Shown: piece by piece, positions 1 to 5,166 of the stretch
How positions within the stretch are numbered: position 1 is the first letter of the stretch
Layout: every line of letters begins with the position of its first letter
DNA from: Burkholderiaceae bacterium
Lineage (GTDB): Bacteria > Pseudomonadota > Gammaproteobacteria > Burkholderiales > Burkholderiaceae_C
DNA: 5,166 nucleotides
Reading direction: 5' to 3'
NCBI GenBank assembly: GCA_023260315.1
Contig: JALQVQ010000300.1
Coordinates: 1-5,166 of the forward strand
Notes under the pieces: generated by a model
Told to the model about the DNA's origin: nothing
The model's database searches: none
The model's input: only the letters and a program-made list of their open reading frames with translations
Program-made: the position numbers and the translations under genes

Positions 1-1
1 C

Positions 2-685
2 TGCAACTTGAGCCACTTGTGCATGCCCATTGGCCTATCGAACGAGGAGTTAGAGCGGATCGATCGCGTGGTATCCAACCGTAAGCGGCTAAACCGAGGG
101 CAATACCTGTTCAACACGGGGCAAAGCTTTGATGCGCTGTATGCCGTGCGCTCCGGTTTCTTTAAGACACTGATTACTGCGCAAGACGGACGCGAACAGG
201 TAACGGGCTTCCAACTGGCCGGCGAAATTTTAGGCATGGACGGCATTATGAACAGTCAACACACCTGTGACGCCATTGCCCTTGAGGACGCGGAGGTATG
301 CACCATACCTTTCGCCAATATGGCTGACATTTCGCGTGACTTACCAACCCTACAACACCACGTCCACCGCGTAATGAGCCGAGAATTGGTCAGAGATCAA
401 GGCATGATGATGTTGCTGGGTAGCATGCGCACCGAGGAGCGATTGGCAGCATTCTTAGTCGACCTCACCAAGCGCCTGAGCGCACGTGGCTTCTCTGAGA
501 ACGAGATGGTGCTGCGAATGAGCCGCGAAGAGATCGGCAGCTACCTAGGCATGAAGCTAGAGACCGTGAGCCGTACCTTCACTAAGTTCGCAGACGACAT
601 GCTCATTGAGGTGAAGCAACGCCATATCAAAATCCTCAACAGGGACGGCCTGCGCGCCTTGGCAGTACCTGATGGTCGAGATTGA
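2..685 (+). CDS. fnr: FNR-type oxygen-sensing transcriptional regulator (Crp/Fnr family), 5' end cut by the window
   Basis: Cytoplasmic regulator that in this family dimerises and binds DNA when an oxygen-labile [4Fe-4S] cluster is intact. The frame is open from base 2 and its first codon is already a cysteine, so the TTG at base 8 is not the true start; about 20-25 residues are missing. Counting visible residues, Cys1, Cys7 and Cys100 have exactly the spacing of E. coli FNR Cys23, Cys29 and Cys122; the fourth ligand (Cys20) would lie just outside the window. A cyclic-nucleotide-binding-like beta-roll spans roughly residues 15-115. The dimer helix follows, with Asp132 matching E. coli Asp154. 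A helix-turn-helix lies at about 173-196; its recognition helix reads ETVSR, keeping the Glu, Ser and Arg that read the TTGAT half-site. The cysteines argue against a FixK- or Crp-type protein. It converges on the cbb3 operon, a likely target (inference). Confidence 0.93.
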   Translation, partial: CNLSHLCMPIGLSNEELERIDRVVSNRKRLNRGQYLFNTGQSFDALYAVRSGFFKTLITAQDGREQVTGFQLAGEILGMDGIMNSQHTCDAIALEDAEVCTIPFANMADISRDLPTLQHHVHRVMSRELVRDQGMMMLLGSMRTEERLAAFLVDLTKRLSARGFSENEMVLRMSREEIGSYLGMKLETVSRTFTKFADDMLIEVKQRHIKILNRDGLRALAVPDGRD

Positions 686-719
686 TACGCTTACGCTGCC
701 ACTGAAAACTGGTGCGAGG
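686..719. other. Short convergent intergenic gap with no recognisable terminator
   Basis: These 34 bp separate the stop codon of the FNR-type gene from the stop codon of the last gene of the opposing cco operon. I looked for a GC-rich stem followed by a T-run on either strand. I found only a weak pairing of about five base pairs including G-T wobbles near 700-715, with no T-run. No intrinsic terminator can be supported, so termination may be Rho-dependent or lie inside the opposing genes. Confidence 0.5.
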
Positions 720-1004
720 TTAGGCGCTGTCGCTGCGAAACGGCAGCATGAGCAATACGGTTAACCAGCTGGATGTCGCCGTCACCGCCCAAAATGCAAA
801 AAAGGTCACGCTGTACACGCCGGCGGGCGCCATCCCAAGTAGACGTTGACCCAAGTGCAAGTCGCTGGGGTTTACAAATGCAAACACCAATATTTCCATT
901 AGACCCGCTGCCAGAAAAGCAGGCCATAAAATGCACGCCAGGCGCTGGGTCGTGCCGCTTGCGTTTCGGGGCGCAGCTTGCGCATGAGACTGTGCGTTAT
1001 TCAT
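720..1004 (-). CDS. Small two-helix membrane protein of unknown function, last gene of the cco cluster
   Basis: A 94-residue protein that I cannot name. It has a polar N-terminal stretch (residues 1-20), a hydrophobic helix at about 22-44 (ILWPAFLAAGLMEILVFAF), a short polar loop with VNPSDLH, and a second helix at about 62-88 containing FFAFW. This looks like a small inner-membrane protein with both ends on the same side. From memory, similar short proteins with a PAFL-x-E-x-LVFA core and an FFxFW motif sit after ccoG and fixH in other Burkholderiales; that is recall, not a search. The gene begins 42 bp after the FixH-like gene in the same orientation, which suggests co-transcription. The ribosome site is weak: AGG lies about 12 bases before the ATG. 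A role in cbb3 assembly is inference from position only. Overlapping frames in this stretch look like shadows because they lack coherent membrane helices. Confidence 0.75.
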   Translation of the reverse strand: MNNAQSHAQAAPRNASGTTQRLACILWPAFLAAGLMEILVFAFVNPSDLHLGQRLLGMAPAGVYSVTFFAFWAVTATSSWLTVLLMLPFRSDSA

Positions 1005-1046
1005 GAATGTTAGATACCTGTAATAGAGGTCGTGGTACGGGGCTTT

Positions 1047-1352
1047 TTACCTCGCGGGTAAGGCCTGCACTGGCGTTGCAACGTGATTGCGGGCTTGACC
1101 AGCCGGCATATCACTCAAGCCCACGGCGCGCTGGTGTTGCACAACATGCGTTTGGTCTGGGGCGCCCTTGTCTATGAGAGGGTCTACGTTGGTCGCAGCA
1201 ATCCACACCGTGTATAGGGCGGCGACCACCACCACAGCGGGACCGCCAACAACCAGCCACATCAGTGGCTCGCGCCACCAGATCAAACCGGTTTGATGCG
1301 ATTGCTTTTCGGACAATGTTTGGACGGCTGTATCGCGCATGGCTGTACTCAT
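1047..1352 (-). CDS. fixH: Short FixH-family (CcoH-like) membrane protein, probable cbb3 oxidase assembly factor
   Basis: A 101-residue protein with a polar N-terminus (1-24), the pair WW at 25-26, and one clear membrane helix at about 30-53 (MWLVVGGPAVVVVAALYTVW). A periplasmic tail follows, with DPL at 57-59 and ARNHVATP near the C-terminus. The WW-x-WLVVGGP-x-VVVA pattern, the DP after the helix and the ARNHxATP end resemble the short FixH proteins I recall from Burkholderiales. The position directly after ccoG matches the ccoGH (fixGH) order. FixH/CcoH is thought to act late in cbb3 assembly or stability. Canonical FixH is nearer 150-170 residues, so the periplasmic domain is largely absent, and the usual DYYxxG stretch after DP is not seen. 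The start is supported by AAGAGGT eight bases before the ATG. The gap from ccoG is 32 bp. Confidence 0.82.
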   Translation of the reverse strand: MSTAMRDTAVQTLSEKQSHQTGLIWWREPLMWLVVGGPAVVVVAALYTVWIAATNVDPLIDKGAPDQTHVVQHQRAVGLSDMPAGQARNHVATPVQALPAR

Positions 1353-1384
1353 AAAAACATACCTCTTAAAACTTGCTACGCCGA

Positions 1385-2854
1385 TCAGCGCGGCATGACA
1401 AACGTCGACGACTCGGTCACCGAACCCCCATCCGTGCCCGTGTCGGTCAAAGCTCGTACCACGAACTGCAAAGGATGCGAGCCAGGCGCGTGGCTCATCG
1501 GCGGCACGCGCACAGCAACGGCAACAGCGCGTAGCTCGGCGGGCAATACGGCAAAGACGCCATCGTCGTCGGCGGTGAGAACCGCCCCGTCAAGCCCCTG
1601 AATGTGAACGGCGTAGTGCTGCGTTTGCTCGGTCGCATTCATGAGCTGCAAACGATAGACGTTTTCTACCCAACCTTTTTCAACCATGCGCGCAAGCGCA
1701 CCCCGGTCGCGGATAACGTCCACGCGCATTGGGTCGCGCAGGAACAGATTGGTGAATAAAGCCACGGTAATGAGAACCAAAATGCTGGTGTAAACCAGCA
1801 CACGTGGGCGCAAGGTACGGCGTAACATCTGCGCTTTGCTCCAGCCATTGGCCATGCCGTTTTGGGTGGCATATTTCACAAGGCCGCGCGCGTAGCCCAT
1901 TTTTTCCATGACTTCGTCACACACATCAATACAAGCACCGCAGCCAATGCACTCGTATTGCAGACCGTTGCGAATGTCAATACCGGTTGGGCACACCTGC
2001 ACGCACATGGTGCAGTCGATACAAGAGCCTAGGTTCAGCTCAGAGGGATCATCTGACTTTTTGCGCGCGCCGCGTGGCTCACCACGGTTCTCGTCGTAGG
2101 TGACGATCATGGTGTCTTTGTCGAACATGGCACTTTGAAAGCGGGCGTAGGGACACATGTACTTGCAGACCTGCTCGCGCATGAAGCCTGCATTGCCATA
2201 AGTGGCAAAACCATAAAAGATCACCCAAAAGGTTTGCCACGGGCCCAGTGCGTTTGTAACGACGCTGCCCATCAGGTCGCGCATGGGCGTGAAGTAGCCG
2301 ACAAACGTGGCGCCTGTCCAAAGCGCCACCAACAACCATAGACCATGCTTAGTCGCTTTGCGAACAGCGCGATTGGCGTTCCAAGTGTGCTTATCCAAGC
2401 GCATGCGGGCGGAACGGTCCCCTTCGACCTTGTGCTCAATCCACATGAAAATTTCGGTGTATACGGTTTGTGGGCAAGCGTAGCCACACCACAAACGACC
2501 CGCTACCGCAGTGAACAAAAACAGCGACAAGGCGCTGATAATGAGCAAGCCGGTGAGATAGATGAAGTCTTGTGGGTACAAGATGAGGTTGAAGATGTAA
2601 AAGCGTCTGGCCTCTAGATCGAACAACACAGCTTGGCGCTCGTGCAACGACAACCACGGCAAGCCGTAAAACACAATTTGTGTCGCCCACACAAAAAACC
2701 AACGCCAGTTGGTGAAGAAGCCCGTCACGGCACGGGCGTAGATCTTGGCCTGCGACTGGTACAACGAGACCGTGACGGCCTCGTCAGAAGCGACCGCTTG
2801 GTGCGTGCGGCGGGCGACTTCGGAGGGCTCGCGGGTGGGGGTCATGTTGCTCAT
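1385..2854 (-). CDS. ccoG: CcoG (RdxA/FixG family) membrane iron-sulfur protein, cupric reductase for cbb3 oxidase assembly
   Basis: A 489-residue inner-membrane ferredoxin-like protein, usual length for the family. In Rhodobacter capsulatus CcoG reduces Cu(II) to Cu(I) for delivery to the CuB site. Membrane helices are visible at about 50-69, 87-118, 170-188, 206-224 and 351-371. Two CxxxCP motifs occur, Cys123/Cys127 in the WCGYACPQT signature and Cys230/Cys234. Two [4Fe-4S] motifs follow: Cys278, 281, 284, 288 (CIDCTMCVQVCP) and Cys302, 305, 308, 312 (CIGCGACIDVC). Residues from about 380 to the end form the Ig-like C-terminal domain typical of FixG. The start is the first ATG after an in-frame stop; Met4 is an alternative. 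Its best Shine-Dalgarno match, AGAGG, lies about 15 bases upstream, further than usual and partly inside a hairpin. It follows ccoP by 47 bp. Confidence 0.97.
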   Translation of the reverse strand: MSNMTPTREPSEVARRTHQAVASDEAVTVSLYQSQAKIYARAVTGFFTNWRWFFVWATQIVFYGLPWLSLHERQAVLFDLEARRFYIFNLILYPQDFIYLTGLLIISALSLFLFTAVAGRLWCGYACPQTVYTEIFMWIEHKVEGDRSARMRLDKHTWNANRAVRKATKHGLWLLVALWTGATFVGYFTPMRDLMGSVVTNALGPWQTFWVIFYGFATYGNAGFMREQVCKYMCPYARFQSAMFDKDTMIVTYDENRGEPRGARKKSDDPSELNLGSCIDCTMCVQVCPTGIDIRNGLQYECIGCGACIDVCDEVMEKMGYARGLVKYATQNGMANGWSKAQMLRRTLRPRVLVYTSILVLITVALFTNLFLRDPMRVDVIRDRGALARMVEKGWVENVYRLQLMNATEQTQHYAVHIQGLDGAVLTADDDGVFAVLPAELRAVAVAVRVPPMSHAPGSHPLQFVVRALTDTGTDGGSVTESSTFVMPR

Positions 2855-2866
2855 GCTAGGTGCCAG

Positions 2867-2894
2867 TGGCCTCTACGCTAACAGCGCGTGGCCA
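2867..2894 (-). other. Imperfect hairpin in the ccoP-ccoG intergenic RNA
   Basis: In the minus-strand transcript a 5-bp outer stem (TGGCC with GGCCA) continues into a 4-bp inner stem (ACGC with GCGT). There is a 7-base loop and a 3-base bulge (AGA) on the downstream arm, giving nine Watson-Crick pairs, seven of them G-C. It lies between the ccoP stop and the ccoG start. No U-run follows, so it is not an intrinsic terminator. The downstream arm and bulge contain AGAGG, the only reasonable Shine-Dalgarno match for ccoG. Possible roles are mRNA 3'-end protection of the ccoNOQP part or lowering ccoG translation; both are inference. Confidence 0.45.
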
Positions 2895-2901
2895 ACGGGC
2901 T

Positions 2902-3825
2902 TCAGTTACCAGACTTGCTGAACTTGCCCGCGTTGCTCAAGCTCCACACATAGGCGGTGAGCACATGAATTTGGTCGCCCGTGAGCTTGGCGCTTTGTGC
3001 GGGCATGACGTTAAGCTTGCCTTTGTTGACCATGGTCGCCACGTGGTCCACACCCCAGCCGTGCAACCACACGTCGTCGGTGAGGTTGGGCGCGCCCAAT
3101 GCGGTATTGCCTTTACCGTCCATGCCGTGGCATGCAGCACAAGCCACAAACTTGCTCTTGCCAAACGCAGCCTTGATCGAATCGTGTGGACTGCCAGACA
3201 AGCTCAACACGTAGTGGGCCAAGTTAGTCACATCTTCACCGGTTCCGACCGCGGCTGCCATCGGTGGCATCATGCCTTGTCGGCCCTGGGTAATGGTGGT
3301 TTTGATGGTCTCGGGGTCGCCGCCGTACAACCAGTCTTTGTCAGTCAGATTGGGGAAGCTCTTGGAGCCGCGCGCATCGGAGCCGTGGCACTGCGCACAG
3401 TTGTTCATGAACAAGCGCTCGCCAATGGCATGTGCCTTCGGGTCCCTGGCGACCGCCTCTACGGGCATGGCGTTGAATGCGGCGTAGATGGGCTCAATGC
3501 GGTCTTGGTACTTTTGTACCTCAGTCGCGTGCTGACCTGTTGAAGTCCAGCCCAAACGGCCAGGGTCGGAGCCCAAGGTGGGATACAAGAATGCGTACAA
3601 CAGACCAAAACACACTGTCATGATGAACAAGCCAACCCACCACCGTGGCAAGGGGTTGTTCATTTCGCACAGGTCTTCGTCCCACACGTGGCCCGTGGTG
3701 TTATCGCTGGTGGGTTTGACCTTGGTTGTACCGCTGATCCACAACAGCACGGCACACAACAAAATACTTGTCACCGTAATGATGGCAACGTAGTTTGACC
3801 AAAAATCACTAATAAAGTCGCTCAT
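2902..3825 (-). CDS. ccoP: cbb3-type cytochrome c oxidase subunit III, membrane-anchored dihaem cytochrome c (CcoP)
   Basis: A 307-residue dihaem cytochrome c that takes electrons from donor cytochromes on the periplasmic side and passes them towards CcoO and CcoN. Two N-terminal membrane helices lie at about 11-31 and 62-83. Between them is the CcoP signature region GHVWDEDLCEMNNPLPRWW. Two cytochrome c domains follow, with CxxCH sites at Cys143-His147 (CAQCH) and Cys229-His233 (CAACH). Candidate axial methionines are in GMMPPM (185-189) and VMP (Met274). The paired DKDWLYGG and DDVWLHGW stretches show the internal duplication. The ATG has a good ribosome site, AGAGG six bases upstream. It lies 75 bp after ccoQ and 47 bp before ccoG, in the standard ccoNOQP order. 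No truncation or missing haem residue is seen. Confidence 0.98.
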   Translation of the reverse strand: MSDFISDFWSNYVAIITVTSILLCAVLLWISGTTKVKPTSDNTTGHVWDEDLCEMNNPLPRWWVGLFIMTVCFGLLYAFLYPTLGSDPGRLGWTSTGQHATEVQKYQDRIEPIYAAFNAMPVEAVARDPKAHAIGERLFMNNCAQCHGSDARGSKSFPNLTDKDWLYGGDPETIKTTITQGRQGMMPPMAAAVGTGEDVTNLAHYVLSLSGSPHDSIKAAFGKSKFVACAACHGMDGKGNTALGAPNLTDDVWLHGWGVDHVATMVNKGKLNVMPAQSAKLTGDQIHVLTAYVWSLSNAGKFSKSGN

Positions 3826-3845
3826 GGCGTGCCTCTGTCATGCCA

Positions 3846-3856
3846 GCGCAAAGCGC
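3846..3856 (-). other. Small GC hairpin in the ccoQ-ccoP intergenic gap
   Basis: The 75-bp gap between ccoQ and ccoP is the longest within the operon. It contains a perfect GCGC-TTT-GCGC inverted repeat (minus strand), a 4-bp stem with a 3-base loop, ending about 20 bases before the ccoP ATG and upstream of its AGAGG ribosome site. No U-run follows. The structure is small and could be chance in GC-rich DNA; no function can be claimed. Confidence 0.2.
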
Positions 3857-3900
3857 GCCGATGGGTTTTCTAAGGGTTGTCTACTTGTTTACTGGCCGAC

Positions 3901-4047
3901 TCAATGAAGCACTTCGTCGTCAAAGGGCAACCGAGCAGCCTCTTCAAAATCTGCCTTGTTACGCCTTGACCAGGCCCAACCCACGATGGTGAGAAAAGCC
4001 ACGAAGCTCACCACCGTAACGATGGCGCGAATGTCATTGATATCCAT
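3901..4047 (-). CDS. ccoQ: cbb3-type cytochrome c oxidase small subunit CcoQ (FixQ)
   Basis: A 48-residue single-helix subunit read directly from the minus strand between ccoO and ccoP. It begins MDINDIRAIVTVVSF, has one membrane helix at about 8-26 with the GWAWS end typical of CcoQ, then a charged cytoplasmic tail with FEEAARLPFDDE. The ARLPF-acidic ending matches the FixQ/CcoQ family. CcoQ is not catalytic; in other bacteria it stabilises CcoP binding or protects the complex from oxygen. The start is supported by AGGGA eight bases upstream of the ATG. It sits 30 bp after ccoO and 75 bp before ccoP, the canonical place. Its size makes it easy to miss in automatic gene calls. Confidence 0.96.
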   Translation of the reverse strand: MDINDIRAIVTVVSFVAFLTIVGWAWSRRNKADFEEAARLPFDDEVLH

Positions 4048-4077
4048 AGCGCGAGTCCCTGTTGCGTGCGTACACGC

Positions 4078-4701
4078 TCATTTAAAAGACGTACCCATGA
4101 CCTGCAAATAGGCCACCAAGGCGTCCATTTCGGTCTTACCTTCAACGTCGGCTCTGGCATTCGCCACATCCTCGTCTGTATACGGTACGCCCAGTTGCTG
4201 CATGCCTTTGACGTGTTGGGTCATGGCATCGGCGGGCACCATGGCGGTGTTAAGCCATGGGTAAGCGGGCATGTTGGACTCGGGCACCAAGTCACGCGGA
4301 TTGTTTAAGTGGATACGGTGCCATTCGTCGCTGTAACGTCCGCCCACGCGTGCCAAATCTGGACCTGTGCGCTTGCTGCCCCACTGAAAGGGATGGTCGT
4401 ACACAAATTCACCAGCTCGTGAGTAGGGACCATAGCGCAATGTTTCGGCCTGAAAGGGACGAATCATTTGCGAGTGGCAGTTGTAGCAGCCTTCGCGGAT
4501 GTAAACGTCGCGTCCAGCCAGTTGCAGGGCTGTGTAGGGCTTTAGACCGGGTGCAGCCTCGGTGGTCGAGTGCTGAAAAAATAGAGGCACGATTTCAACC
4601 AAGCCCCCCACCGCTAGGACGATGGTGATTAGCACGATCATTAAGAAGTTGTTGGTCTCGATACGCTCGTGCGTGAAACCCTTGATTTTTTGGTCAGACA
4701 T
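4078..4701 (-). CDS. ccoO: cbb3-type cytochrome c oxidase subunit II, membrane-anchored monohaem cytochrome c (CcoO)
   Basis: A 207-residue membrane-anchored cytochrome c that relays electrons from CcoP to the catalytic subunit CcoN. One N-terminal membrane helix lies at about 19-42, followed by the periplasmic haem domain. The single haem site is CYNCH (Cys72, Cys75, His76) in the typical [12 protein letters not shown] context. The conserved [16 protein letters not shown] block spans 108-123, and Met144 in [10 protein letters not shown] is the likely axial ligand. The open frame extends about 108 codons further upstream through ccoN, but the ATG of MSDQK is the right start: it lies just after the ccoN stop and gives the family's usual N-terminus and length. 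No strong Shine-Dalgarno is visible, only purine-rich AAAGAACGA. The gap from ccoN is 32 bp, so coupling to ccoN translation is possible. Confidence 0.98.
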   Translation of the reverse strand: MSDQKIKGFTHERIETNNFLMIVLITIVLAVGGLVEIVPLFFQHSTTEAAPGLKPYTALQLAGRDVYIREGCYNCHSQMIRPFQAETLRYGPYSRAGEFVYDHPFQWGSKRTGPDLARVGGRYSDEWHRIHLNNPRDLVPESNMPAYPWLNTAMVPADAMTQHVKGMQQLGVPYTDEDVANARADVEGKTEMDALVAYLQVMGTSFK

Positions 4702-4733
4702 GTTGTTCGTTCTTTGTCGAATCTGTGGGTTGA

Positions 4734-5166
4734 TCACGCGTGAGATAGGCGTGGTGAGGGAATGCCCGCAGTGTGAATGGTGTTGGCGCGTACGCCTGCC
4801 ATCGCCGTCATGTAAACGTTCCAAGCCATCACACACATACCGCCCAAGTACATCAAGCCGCCCACCAAACGCACCACATAGAACGGGAAGGTTGCTTTCA
4901 CAGACTCCACAAAGGTGTAGGTCAAGCTGCCGTCGGGGTTGATGGAGCGCCACATCAGGCCTTGCATCACACCAGCAATCCACATCGCAGCGATGTACAA
5001 CACAATGCCCATAGTGGCCACCCAAAAGTGGATCTCAATGGCTTTGATGGAATGCATTTCCTTGCGGCCAAACAAGCGTGGGATGAGGTAGTACATCGAG
5101 CCCATGGTGATGAAACCCACCCAACCCAAGGCACCAGAGTGCACGTGACCAATGGTCCAGTCGGTG
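4734..5166 (-). CDS. ccoN: cbb3-type cytochrome c oxidase subunit I (CcoN), C-terminal part only, 5' end beyond the window
   Basis: The last 143 residues of the catalytic subunit, which reduces oxygen to water at the haem b3-CuB site and pumps protons across the inner membrane. The frame stays open to the right edge, so the gene continues outside. The first visible residues read [15 protein letters not shown], the CcoN signature. By the Pseudomonas stutzeri structure the two histidines of GHVH correspond to His345 (haem b3 axial ligand) and His347 (low-spin haem b ligand). The CuB histidines and the cross-linked tyrosine lie upstream and cannot be judged. Three hydrophobic helices follow, at about visible residues 10-33, 45-70 and 98-122. 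The GTG at 5144 is the valine of GHVH, not a start. It is first in the visible ccoNOQP order, 32 bp before ccoO; the operon promoter and any FNR site are not in view. Confidence 0.97.
   Translation of the reverse strand, partial: TDWTIGHVHSGALGWVGFITMGSMYYLIPRLFGRKEMHSIKAIEIHFWVATMGIVLYIAAMWIAGVMQGLMWRSINPDGSLTYTFVESVKATFPFYVVRLVGGLMYLGGMCVMAWNVYMTAMAGVRANTIHTAGIPSPRLSHA

Noticed and set aside
8..10. TTG as start codon of the FNR-type gene
   Set aside because: The frame is open upstream to the window edge and encodes a cysteine at the exact place of an FNR cluster ligand, so the gene begins outside the window.
682..694. TTGAT near the end of the regulator gene as an FNR box
   Set aside because: The second half-site (ATCAA) is missing at the required 4-base spacing, and the site is at a gene end, not upstream of a promoter.
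691..1006. Alternative small frames on both strands overlapping the two-helix protein gene
   Set aside because: They lack a good ribosome site and coherent hydrophobic helices. The 720-1004 frame alone gives a plausible membrane protein that fits the operon.
1045..1063. Hairpin TTACC-TCGCG-GGTAA at the end of the FixH-like gene as an intrinsic terminator
   Set aside because: On the transcribed (minus) strand the stem is followed by an A-run, not a U-run, and the stem overlaps the stop codon, with another gene following 42 bp later.
1293..1601. A 102-codon plus-strand frame across the ccoG-fixH junction
   Set aside because: It is antisense to the 3' end of ccoG and the start of the FixH-like gene, with Thr/Ser/Ala-rich composition and no domain.
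2860..3543. A 227-residue open frame on the plus strand, antisense to ccoP
   Set aside because: It lies entirely opposite a well-supported ccoP, shows no recognisable domain and has low-complexity His/Val/Ala-rich composition typical of the complement of a GC-rich gene.
4702..5025. Upstream extension of the ccoO frame by about 108 codons
   Set aside because: It overlaps the end of ccoN in another frame and is Cys/His/Arg-rich nonsense. The MSDQK start gives the normal CcoO N-terminus directly after the ccoN stop.
5142..5144. GTG as start codon of the rightmost minus-strand gene
   Set aside because: It is the valine inside the conserved GHVH haem-ligand motif of CcoN; the frame continues to the window edge.

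Overview
The window is a piece of a betaproteobacterial chromosome, most likely from the order Burkholderiales. This is inferred from the gene order, from protein motifs that I recall from that order, and from moderately high GC; the family cannot be fixed from sequence alone. It holds the downstream part of a cbb3-type cytochrome c oxidase locus (microaerobic, high oxygen affinity) and, facing it, an oxygen-sensing FNR-type regulator.

Layout, left to right. Bases 2-685 (+) are the FNR-type regulator, with its 5' end cut by the window edge. After a 34-bp convergent gap everything lies on the minus strand, so transcription runs from right to left: ccoN (3' end only, 4734-5166), ccoO (4078-4701), ccoQ (3901-4047, 48 residues), ccoP (2902-3825), ccoG (1385-2854), a short FixH-family gene (1047-1352) and a two-helix membrane protein of unknown function (720-1004). 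The intergenic gaps are 30-75 bp and all seven genes share one orientation, so this looks like one operon. Its promoter would lie upstream of ccoN, outside the window.

How the genes work together. CcoN is the haem b/b3-CuB catalytic subunit. CcoO (one c-type haem) and CcoP (two c-type haems) deliver electrons to it, and CcoQ is the small accessory helix. CcoG is a membrane iron-sulfur protein of the RdxA/FixG family, linked to copper reduction for CuB assembly. The FixH-like protein and the last small membrane protein are probably further assembly or stability factors. FNR proteins carry an oxygen-labile [4Fe-4S] cluster and commonly control cbb3 operons, so sensor and effector are neighbours here.

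I see no mobile element, CRISPR array, RNA gene or new multi-gene system. The points most worth a second look are the uncharacterised two-helix protein, the very short FixH, and a strong imperfect hairpin between ccoP and ccoG. No stretch over 300 bases lacks a gene.
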